The notes beneath the pieces are model-generated. The model did not search any database, was not told the DNA's origin, and saw only the letters and a program-made list of their open reading frames with translations. A stretch of 35,485 nucleotides of DNA from a bacterium (lineage in GTDB: Bacteria; Auribacterota; JABMQX01). A program made the translations under genes and the position numbers. The stretch lies in the NCBI GenBank assembly GCA_030691545.1, contig JAUYEE010000316.1, forward strand, positions 1-35,485, read 5' to 3'. The first letter of the stretch is position 1, and every line of letters starts with the position of its first letter. Of this stretch, positions 22,766 to 29,765 are shown one piece after another.

Positions 22766-23749
22766 TTATTCCTCCGGCGGGCCGAGTTCCTCCACATAGT
22801 GGTCAATCAGCCGTAACTCTTCATCCGTCAGCCGCCAGTCGGCGCCGCCGGCATTCTCGACGACCTGCTCTGGATTTCGCGCACCGACCAGCGGCGCCAT
22901 CAACTCATCCTGGCAGATGACCCAGTTGATGGCGAGCTGCGCGAGGCTCTTCCCGTGAGCCGCCGCAATTGGCTTGAGCTTCTCCACGAACTCCAGCGCC
23001 CGCTTCAAGTTCTTTTTCTGGAACCACGGACGGTCTATCCGATAATCATCCTCCGGAAACTTGCGGTCGAGCGTCACCTTCCCTGTTAGGATCCCCTGCT
23101 CCAACGGGCTGTATGCGAGGACGCCCATGCCATGATTCCGGCAATATGGAAGAATCTCCGGCTCGATCTCCCGGTCGAGCATACTGTATCGGGGCTGATC
23201 CGAATGCACCGGGCCGTGCTTCCGGAAATCCTCCATCTGCTTTACAGAAAAATTGCTCACCCCGATTGCCCGAATCTTTCCCTGCTCTAACAACAGGTTC
23301 AGCGCCTCCATTGTCTCCTCTGCAGGCGTCATGTCGTCGGGGCGGTGGCACTGGTAAAGGTCAATCCAGTCCGTCTTCAATCGGCGCAGGCTGTCCTCTG
23401 CCTCCTTTAGAACGTTCCCCTTCGTGAGGTCTCGGTAAATCGCGCGCCCTTCCTTGTCCGCAAAAGAGAAGTTTCGCGTCTCGTGGTCCCAGACCAGTCC
23501 GCACTTGGTCGCGAGAACCACCTCGTCCCGCCGCCCTTCGATCGCTTTCCCGACAATTTCTTCCGAATGGCCAAATCCATACACCGGCGCGGTATCAATG
23601 AACACCATGCCGACGTCAATCGCTTTGCGAATCGCCGCGACGGCTTTCTCGTCGTCCGTGCCGCCCCATTGCCACCCGCCAATCGCCCAGCAGCCGAGCG
23701 CAACGGCCGAAACCTGGATGTCCGTGTTTCCCAACCTGCGTTTTTCCAT
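22766..23749 (-). CDS. Aldo/keto reductase (copy 1)
   Basis: A 327-aa cytosolic NAD(P)H-dependent oxidoreductase with a TIM barrel. The catalytic tetrad is complete: D52 and Y57 (IDTAPVYGFG), K82 (LATKCG) and H135 (LYQCHRPDD). IGVSNFSVKQM and VGARNPEQVVENAG form the cofactor-binding end. Preceded by GGAAAGGA and only 26 bp after the second copy, so the two form an operon. Same length as and very similar to its neighbour, clearly a tandem duplication. Substrate is probably a keto sugar or aldehyde, by context only. Confidence 0.95.
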   Translation of the reverse strand: MEKRRLGNTDIQVSAVALGCWAIGGWQWGGTDDEKAVAAIRKAIDVGMVFIDTAPVYGFGHSEEIVGKAIEGRRDEVVLATKCGLVWDHETRNFSFADKEGRAIYRDLTKGNVLKEAEDSLRRLKTDWIDLYQCHRPDDMTPAEETMEALNLLLEQGKIRAIGVSNFSVKQMEDFRKHGPVHSDQPRYSMLDREIEPEILPYCRNHGMGVLAYSPLEQGILTGKVTLDRKFPEDDYRIDRPWFQKKNLKRALEFVEKLKPIAAAHGKSLAQLAINWVICQDELMAPLVGARNPEQVVENAGGADWRLTDEELRLIDHYVEELGPPEE

Positions 23750-23775
23750 GCCATTCCTTTCCTACTGACTTCTCA

Positions 23776-24759
23776 CTATTGCTCCGGCGGCCCCAGTTCT
23801 TCAAGATACGATTCAATCAAGTTCAACTCCTCCTCGGTCAGCCGCCAGTCCGCCGCGCCGGCATTTTCCACGACCTGCTCCGGATTTCGCGCGCCCACCA
23901 GCGCCGACGTCACGCCCTCCTGGCAGATAACCCAGTTCGCCGCGAGCTGCGCAAGCGTCCTCCCATAGTCTGCGGCGATTGGCTTCAGTTTCTCCAGAAA
24001 CCCGAGTGCCCGCCTCAGATTTTTCTTCTGGAACCACGGGCGACGTCGCCGATGGTCGCCCGGTGGGAGCTTGCGGTCCAGCGTCACCTTTCCCGTCAAG
24101 ATACCCTGCTCGATCGGACTGTAGGCGAGAATTGCGATGTTGTTCTCCCGGCAGTACGGGAGAATCTCCGCCTCGATCGTTCGGTCGAGCATATTGTACC
24201 TCGGCTGATCGGAACGAATCGTCCCCCATTCCCGAAAGTCTTTCATCTGCTTAACCGAGAAATTGCTCACGCCAATTGCTCGTATCTTCCCCTGTTCGAG
24301 CAACAGCGTCAAAGCCTCCATCGTTTCTTCGGCCGGCGTTTGCTCGTCCGGCCAGTGGCATTGATACAGGTCAATCCGGTCCGTCTTCAAGCGGCGAAGG
24401 CTCGCCTCAGCCTCGCGCAAAATGCTCTCTTTCGTGAGGTCCTTGTAGATTTTGTTCCCCTCTTCGTCAACGAACCACGGCAGCCTTGTCGGATGCTTCC
24501 AGTGCAGCCCGCACTTCGTCGCCAGAATGACTTCATCCCGTCGCCCCTCAATTGCCTTCCCGACAATCTCCTCCGAAAGCCCGAAGCCGTATGCGGGGGC
24601 CGTGTCGAAAAACGTCATTCCAACCTCAAGCGCCTTTCGTATGGCGGCGATCGCTTTTTCTTCATCCGTACCGCCCCACATCCATCCGCCAATCGCCCAG
24701 CAGCCAAGCCCGACGACGGTAACCTCAAGCTCAGAATTTCCCAATCTGTGCTTTTCCAT
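23776..24759 (-). CDS. Aldo/keto reductase (copy 2)
   Basis: A 327-aa paralog of the adjacent reductase. The tetrad is Asp and Tyr in FDTAPAYGFG, Lys in LATKCG and His in LYQCHWPDE. The ATG at 24759 is chosen for GAGGAAGAG upstream and because it matches the start of copy 1; an in-frame extension upstream to 24843 has no support. First gene of the minus-strand unit that continues to copy 1 and perhaps hicBA. A good promoter lies at 24835-24863. Divergence between copies concentrates in the central loop (residues about 85-110), suggesting different substrates. Confidence 0.95.
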   Translation of the reverse strand: MEKHRLGNSELEVTVVGLGCWAIGGWMWGGTDEEKAIAAIRKALEVGMTFFDTAPAYGFGLSEEIVGKAIEGRRDEVILATKCGLHWKHPTRLPWFVDEEGNKIYKDLTKESILREAEASLRRLKTDRIDLYQCHWPDEQTPAEETMEALTLLLEQGKIRAIGVSNFSVKQMKDFREWGTIRSDQPRYNMLDRTIEAEILPYCRENNIAILAYSPIEQGILTGKVTLDRKLPPGDHRRRRPWFQKKNLRRALGFLEKLKPIAADYGRTLAQLAANWVICQEGVTSALVGARNPEQVVENAGAADWRLTEEELNLIESYLEELGPPEQ

Positions 24760-24834
24760 AATGCGCTCTTCCTCGTGTATCCTGAATGGTCTCGGATATG
24801 ACCTGTTGAGTTCTCGCTCTTCCCTCCTCCATTG

Positions 24835-24863
24835 ATGATACAAACAGAACTACTGATGTTCAA
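24835..24863 (-). promoter_or_regulatory. Promoter of the aldo/keto reductase operon
   Basis: Minus strand TTGAAC (24858-24863, 4/6), 17-bp spacer, TATCAT (24835-24840, 5/6). The leader would be about 70 nt. Confidence 0.55.
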
Positions 24864-24963
24864 CCCATCACTTGCTCCCTTCGGTTCCATGAGTTTTTCT
24901 TTGACCGCGGCTCACCGATGGCGCACCATGAGGCCGGAAAGGCTCCAGGTCAAAAACGATTGT

Positions 24964-24983
24964 GCCCGCTGCACTTCGCGGGC
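24964..24983. other. Short hairpin upstream of the TrmO-like gene
   Basis: GCCCGC (24964-24969) pairs with GCGGGC (24978-24983) across an 8-nt loop, about 33 nt before the ATG at 25017. Role unknown. Confidence 0.3.
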
Positions 24984-25016
24984 ATCTCCAGGTCGGAACC
25001 GCACACCGAGGAGGGA

Positions 25017-25532
25017 ATGATGAAAGCCGCCATTTTCTTAGCCGCTTTGCTCGCAGGATCAACCATCTGCGCCATCGCCACAAGGAAAAGCGCCTCCGCG
25101 TCCAATGATGAAGAAAAGAAATTCTTTAAGATATGGCCCATCGGGAAAGTGCGGAAACAAGATAAGGCTGCCTGGATTGAGATTGACCCTCAGTACAAGG
25201 ACGCCCTCCTCGGCTTGAACCAATTCTCTCACATCCATATCTTCTATTGGTTCGATAGAAACGACACCCCGCAGAAACGAGCGATTCTCCAAGTGCATCC
25301 TCGCGGCAACAAGAAAAACCCCCTCACCGGCGTCTTTGCGACGCGCTCGCCCTTCCGACCGAACCTCATCGCGATGTCCACGTGCAAGATTGTCTCCGTC
25401 GAAAACTGCACCATCCGCGTTGACTCCATTGACGCTCTTGACAACTCGCCCGTCATAGACATCAAACCGTACACTCCGGGGCCCGAGCGTATCCTCGACG
25501 CAAAGGTCCCTGACTGGGCCGGCCCGCGCTGA
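25017..25532 (+). CDS. TrmO/TsaA-domain protein with N-terminal signal or membrane anchor
   Basis: A 171-aa protein. Residues about 36-165 form the TsaA (TrmO, UPF0066) barrel, known as an SAM-dependent methyltransferase acting on tRNA t6A37: WPIGKVRKQ, LGLNQFSHIHIFYWF, the signature VFATRSPFRPNLIAMS (near 107-122) and the substrate-site VDSIDALDNSPVIDIKPY. The usual DGTP is DNSP here. Unexpectedly it begins MMKAAIFLAALLAGSTICAIA, a hydrophobic signal or anchor, followed by a Ser/Ala linker. GAGGAGGGA lies directly before two consecutive ATGs; the second (25020) has better spacing. If exported it cannot act on tRNA, so the role is open. Confidence 0.85.
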   Translation: MMKAAIFLAALLAGSTICAIATRKSASASNDEEKKFFKIWPIGKVRKQDKAAWIEIDPQYKDALLGLNQFSHIHIFYWFDRNDTPQKRAILQVHPRGNKKNPLTGVFATRSPFRPNLIAMSTCKIVSVENCTIRVDSIDALDNSPVIDIKPYTPGPERILDAKVPDWAGPR

Positions 25533-25543
25533 AGGGAAGGATG

Positions 25544-25572
25544 TTGTCGTAACCGTTTCGCTTTGTTATAAG
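25544..25572 (+). promoter_or_regulatory. Putative promoter of the penicillin-acylase-family gene
   Basis: TTGTCG (25544-25549, 4/6), 17-bp spacer, TATAAG (25567-25572, 5/6), about 105 nt before the ATG at 25683. Confidence 0.5.
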
Positions 25573-25682
25573 ATTCTTCGCGCGGCTTTCTGTTTTCGGT
25601 GACAAGTAATAGCCCCGGCAAGGCAAGAGGGTCGTTCGTTCCTCTGGGCGCGCACCCTCGGACCGTGAAAGGAGCCAGGAAA

Positions 25683-27776
25683 ATGCGAAAAGTCATCATT
25701 CTCCTTTTGGCTGTTGCGTGGTGCGGCACAGCGACCGCAAAGACGACGCTCTACCGTGACAAATGGGGCGTTCCCCACATCTATGCGGACAGCGAAGAAG
25801 CCGCTCTCTTCGCTCTCGGATACGCCCAGGCGGAAGACCGGCTCGAACAACTCCTCAAGAACTACCTCTACGCCGAAGGGAAAGCCGCCAGTGTCCTCGG
25901 CGAACAATATGTGGAGGAGGATTATCGGCAGCGAGTTCTCCGACACGGTGAGATTGCCAAGGCGCGCTACGGCAAGCTTGATGCGCGATTTCGCAAGCTC
26001 GCCGAAGCATTTGCCGCGGGCATCAAGCATTACATGAAGGAACATCCGGAGAAGGCGCCGGAGTGGTCCTTCGAACCGCAGCCCTATCAGCTCGTCGCTC
26101 TCGGTCGTCTCGTCATCTGGGGGTGGCCGGCGGGGCAGGCGCTCAGCGACCTCGGTCGGCGTCTCCCGCGCCCGCCGGCGTTCGGCTCGAACCAGTGGGC
26201 GGTCTCTCCGAAGCGCTCCGCCGAGGGATGCGTCATCACCTGCATTGACCCGCACGTGAGCTGGTACGATGCATTCCGCTGGTACGAGGCTCACGTCCAC
26301 GGCGGCAGGCTCAACGTTTATGGCTTTGCGGCTCTCGGCACACCCGCCTTCGGACTCGGCCACAATGACTATTGCTCCTGGGCCTGCACCACCGGCGGCC
26401 CCGATACCGCCGATGTGTACGAGGAAGAAATCAATCCGGACAACCCCCTTCAATACCGCTACGACGGCCAATGGAAAGATATTCAGGTTTTCCCCATCGA
26501 GATTGAAGTCAAGACGGGAGACGGGAAGAAGGTCGTCACACGTAAAGTCGAACGCACCCGCCATGGCCCCATTGTCGTGCGCGAAGGGAACCGAGCCTAC
26601 GCCATCAAACTCGCTTACGAGGAGGAAGTCGGTCTCGCCGAGCAAATCTTTCGTCAGAACACCGCGACGACCCTCGACGAATTCAAAGCCGCTCTTTCGA
26701 TGAACCAGTTGATGCCTCAGAACGTCATGTACGGCGACGTCCACGGCAATATCTATTACTGTCGCACCGGAATGGTTCCCATCCGCCAGCCCGGCTACGA
26801 TTACACCCGCCCTCTCCCCGGCTACACGTCCAAGACCGAATGGCTCGGCATTCACAAGATGGATGACCTCGTCCAAATCCTCAATCCGCCCCAGGGCTTC
26901 ATGCAGAACTGCAACATCTCCCCCGACACCATGATGCCCGGCAGCTTCCTCACCGGCGACCGCTATCCGGACTACATCTGGCGAGGAGATTACGGCGACT
27001 CAAACCAGCGAGGGAGGCGAGCGGTGGAGTTGCTGGGGTCTAATGATTCAGTCACAGTCGAGGAAGCCATCGAGATCGCCCTCGACACGTACATTGACGA
27101 TTCGGACAAGTGGTGCCGCGCTCTCAACAACGCCTGGCAGGCACAGAAGGCCAGCTATAAACCCCGCAATGCGGAACTGCCACGCGCGGTCGAGATTCTT
27201 TCCACCTGGGATGGGCGAGCCGAGGCGGACCGAATTGGCGCCACACTTTTCTGCCACTGGCGGCGAGCCTGCCGGACTTCTCTTGCTGTGCCAGCCCGTC
27301 GCATCGAGTCTCGACGCCCTCTTCCCGAAACCGGCGAGACCGCGCTTCTCAGCGCTCTCGACAAAGCGGTCTCCTACATGAAGGACAAGTATGCCAGCAT
27401 CGAAGTACCCTGGGGAAATGTCATGCGAATTCGCCGCGGCGAACACGACGTGGCGTGTTCGTCCGGCGGACCTCCTGGTTCCGGTATGGAGCCCCTGCGA
27501 GCCGTCGGCTATGAGGGGCCCGATGAGAACGGAAAATTCTTCGCACGGTCCGGGCAGTCCTGTACCACCGTCGTCATCTTTCGTGCCCCTGGAAAGGTCG
27601 AAAGTTATTCGGCGGTTCCTTTCGGCCAGAGCGATGACCCCAACTCCCCCCATTATTTCGATCAGGCGAGGGAACTTTTTTCAAAGAAAAAACTGAAACA
27701 GACGTACTATAATGACCTCGAGGCGCTGAAGGCGAATCTGGAGAGCCAGAAAGAGTTGGACGTTCCATCGTTTTAG
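25683..27776 (+). CDS. Penicillin acylase family Ntn hydrolase (amidase)
   Basis: A 697-aa secreted amidase precursor, expected to self-cleave. The Sec signal is MRKVIILLLAVAWCGTATA. The alpha part starts TTLYRDKWGVPHIYADSEEAALFALGYAQAEDRL, the family hallmark. The beta subunit would start at S169 in FGSNQWAVSP, the autocatalytic nucleophile motif. IDPHVSW (about 190), ALGTPAFGLGHNDYCSW and RHGPIV (about 296) match conserved parts of the fold. Both the chain and the alpha part are somewhat short for the family. AAAGGAG precedes the ATG. Possible substrates include N-acyl-homoserine lactones or other N-acylated amides. The PIG-L gene follows 74 bp downstream, so two amide hydrolases are adjacent. 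Confidence 0.92.
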   Translation: MRKVIILLLAVAWCGTATAKTTLYRDKWGVPHIYADSEEAALFALGYAQAEDRLEQLLKNYLYAEGKAASVLGEQYVEEDYRQRVLRHGEIAKARYGKLDARFRKLAEAFAAGIKHYMKEHPEKAPEWSFEPQPYQLVALGRLVIWGWPAGQALSDLGRRLPRPPAFGSNQWAVSPKRSAEGCVITCIDPHVSWYDAFRWYEAHVHGGRLNVYGFAALGTPAFGLGHNDYCSWACTTGGPDTADVYEEEINPDNPLQYRYDGQWKDIQVFPIEIEVKTGDGKKVVTRKVERTRHGPIVVREGNRAYAIKLAYEEEVGLAEQIFRQNTATTLDEFKAALSMNQLMPQNVMYGDVHGNIYYCRTGMVPIRQPGYDYTRPLPGYTSKTEWLGIHKMDDLVQILNPPQGFMQNCNISPDTMMPGSFLTGDRYPDYIWRGDYGDSNQRGRRAVELLGSNDSVTVEEAIEIALDTYIDDSDKWCRALNNAWQAQKASYKPRNAELPRAVEILSTWDGRAEADRIGATLFCHWRRACRTSLAVPARRIESRRPLPETGETALLSALDKAVSYMKDKYASIEVPWGNVMRIRRGEHDVACSSGGPPGSGMEPLRAVGYEGPDENGKFFARSGQSCTTVVIFRAPGKVESYSAVPFGQSDDPNSPHYFDQARELFSKKKLKQTYYNDLEALKANLESQKELDVPSF

Positions 27777-27850
27777 TCGCCCCCAAGCGGCCTCAACGAC
27801 ATGCCTTGTGTCGTGACGCAGTGCACGCTCTCGTGAACCTGGAGGGAATC

Positions 27851-28531
27851 ATGAACTATCGGAGAGTGTTGGTCTTCGGAGCGCATCCCGATGACGAAAT
27901 CGCCATGGCGGGCGCCATCGCCAAATTCGCAATGAGGAAGGTCAACGTCACGATTGTGACCTTCACCGACGGCTGCGAGGGCTACCCCAAGCCGGAGATG
28001 AAGGATACCATCGTTGCCGTCCGACGAAAGGAGTCCAGCGCTTCCGACAGGGTGCTCGGTGTATCGAGCCACGTCCACCTCGAGATCCCCGACATGGCGT
28101 TGATCAACAACAAAGAGAACGTCCTACGCTGCGTCCATGCCATCCGCAAAGTCCGCCCCGATGCTATCTTCACTCACGGACCCGATGAGCGGCATCGCGA
28201 CCACATCGCCGCTCACGCAATTTCCGTGGAAGCCTCCTGGCAAGCCGGCGAGCCGGTTGCCGCCGAGCTTGGCGCTCCGTGGCGCACACCGCATCTCTAT
28301 TTCTACGGCGCCGTCGAAGGAGACAAGCCCCACGTCTGCTTCGATGTCAGCGAGACCGAGCACAAGCGCCTTCTCGCCATGGCCAAGCACGTCTCCCAGC
28401 ACTTCCTCTGGGGGCGCTCAAAGGAGAACTTTGAGGAAGAAGCGAAGTGGATCAAGCGCTCCAAAGGGAAATTCATCGAGCACTTCTACCTCTCCGACGG
28501 CTTCTGCCTCAACGATTTTCCACCGAGGTAG
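27851..28531 (+). CDS. PIG-L family N-deacetylase
   Basis: A 226-aa zinc-dependent deacetylase of the LmbE/PIG-L fold. Zinc-binding motif AHPDDE is at residues 11-16 and the second motif HRDH at 115-118. TFTDGCEGYP (37-46) and FTHGPDE (107-113) are typical. No signal peptide, so it is probably cytoplasmic. The ATG at 27851 has GGAGGG upstream; the longer frame has no signal. Family members remove acetyl groups from GlcNAc-containing compounds or related amino sugars. It is likely in one transcript with the acylase gene. Confidence 0.92.
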   Translation: MNYRRVLVFGAHPDDEIAMAGAIAKFAMRKVNVTIVTFTDGCEGYPKPEMKDTIVAVRRKESSASDRVLGVSSHVHLEIPDMALINNKENVLRCVHAIRKVRPDAIFTHGPDERHRDHIAAHAISVEASWQAGEPVAAELGAPWRTPHLYFYGAVEGDKPHVCFDVSETEHKRLLAMAKHVSQHFLWGRSKENFEEEAKWIKRSKGKFIEHFYLSDGFCLNDFPPR

Positions 28532-28637
28532 GGCGGACAAGGGTCTCACCAGGGTTGGGTTCTCGGACGAAGCGAGGGATCGTTGCGGCCCTCTTCACCG
28601 TTTCGCGATGTTCTTGCACATGTGGACCGCAGCCGCG

Positions 28638-28802
28638 TTACTCATACCGACCGTGGCCACTGGGCCCAATGAACATGGCACCGTCGTCAACAGACAGGTT
28701 CGTGTAATCCGTTCGGGGCCCCGCGGCACCGATCTCCCACATCTTTGTCATTTTCCCCGTCGGATACCCTGTGTCACGTTGTAGATCCTCGACCCGCGGC
28801 AT
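28638..28802 (-). CDS. Possible small ORF, 54 aa
   Basis: Starts at an ATG 11 bp after the stop of the HEPN-like gene on the same strand and encodes a peptide with the segments WEIGAAGPRTDYTNLSVD and DGAMFIGPSGHGRYE. The frame also stays open upstream. Only a weak AAGGG precedes the ATG. It may be a genuine short gene or the remnant of a longer one. I do not recognise a family. The rest of the gap (28532-28637) holds nothing I can name. Confidence 0.3.
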   Translation of the reverse strand: MPRVEDLQRDTGYPTGKMTKMWEIGAAGPRTDYTNLSVDDGAMFIGPSGHGRYE

Positions 28803-28813
28803 GCCCTTGTTGG

Positions 28814-29749
28814 TTATGTTAATTCGATATTGTATTTGGTCAGGAGGATTTCATTCCTATCCTGGAAAAAGAGCTTCTTCAAATCCTCCAATGGCTTCTC
28901 CCATAACTTGTTGAGAGTGACTTCGAGTCTCCCAATATCTAAGATCATTTGTTCCGTCATATTGATAAAGTCGTCTCTCAATCTCTCTCCGTCCGCGCGA
29001 GCTGCAAACACGTCGGACCACCTTTTGTAGGATTGTATCTTTTCCTTCTTGGGAACCAGTGTGACGCCGCCGATGGTTGCGATCCTGCCTATCTGAACAT
29101 CGTGGACAATGACGTTCCTGTATTCTCTCATCCCCCGACTGCACCTTCTGTACTCCTTCCAGTTTTCTGAGTGGCCAAAATACTGACCCAACAGGTTTTT
29201 TCTGCCAGGAAGTGTTACTCGCGCCGCTTTGCCCTTCCTGACGTAATGCTCATAGACTTTTGCGTACTTGTCATCATACCACTCGCCAGCCAGCTTCAGA
29301 AACTCCTCCTTGCCGAGCTTTTGCGGAACCTCACTTTCCTCATGTGCACACTCAAGGGTCAGCGAACGGGTATCCTGGAGAAACTCCTCGGCCAGGTCGC
29401 AGGCGGAAACGAGATGGATGTAGAAGTCTTCAAACGAAGAGAGCCTGAAATTCTGAAGATGGTCATAAGAGTATATGAGATTCAAGAACATTGAGTAGTG
29501 GACGGAGGCGATGTCTGTTATATCCTCGCAGACGCCTTCTCTGGGGCGTATTCTTTCGCTCGGGTCCTTGACTTCAAGCTGGATCCTTTTGGTGTTCGGA
29601 ACAACGAGGTGTCTCCAGAAGGTTTCGCAGTTCGGAAATCTTTCTTTCAGGAAAGGCCAGAAGCGCCGTTCGTACGGGTCACCATCGTTCGCAAAATAAG
29701 TCTTGGAAATCACCTCTTGGATCTTACTCGCCGTGATTCTGTATCTCAT
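28814..29749 (-). CDS. Hypothetical protein with HEPN-like RNxxxH motif
   Basis: A 311-aa protein of unknown family, mostly helical and charged, with no signal peptide. REYRNVIVHD places R211-N212 and H216 in the R-x4-H pattern of HEPN ribonuclease domains, next to a helix containing Tyr and Arg as usual. The ATG at 29749 has GAGAGGAG 11 nt upstream, lying within the end of the GH116 gene; the stop of GH116 is 16 bp upstream of the start. Base composition differs from its neighbours: 28921-28980 has 23 G/C in 60, against 34 in 60 at 30901-30960, suggesting acquisition by transfer. It might be a stress or antiphage nuclease; no nucleotidyltransferase partner is present. Confidence 0.7.
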   Translation of the reverse strand: MRYRITASKIQEVISKTYFANDGDPYERRFWPFLKERFPNCETFWRHLVVPNTKRIQLEVKDPSERIRPREGVCEDITDIASVHYSMFLNLIYSYDHLQNFRLSSFEDFYIHLVSACDLAEEFLQDTRSLTLECAHEESEVPQKLGKEEFLKLAGEWYDDKYAKVYEHYVRKGKAARVTLPGRKNLLGQYFGHSENWKEYRRCSRGMREYRNVIVHDVQIGRIATIGGVTLVPKKEKIQSYKRWSDVFAARADGERLRDDFINMTEQMILDIGRLEVTLNKLWEKPLEDLKKLFFQDRNEILLTKYNIELT

Positions 29750-29765
29750 TTCGTTCCCGCTCCTC

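Noticed and set aside
23779..24801. 340-codon plus-strand frame opposite the second aldo/keto reductase
   Set aside because: Antisense shadow; the reductase has a complete catalytic tetrad.
25566..26876. 436-codon minus-strand frame opposite the penicillin acylase gene
   Set aside because: Shadow of the acylase, whose SNQW and other motifs are in the sense frame.
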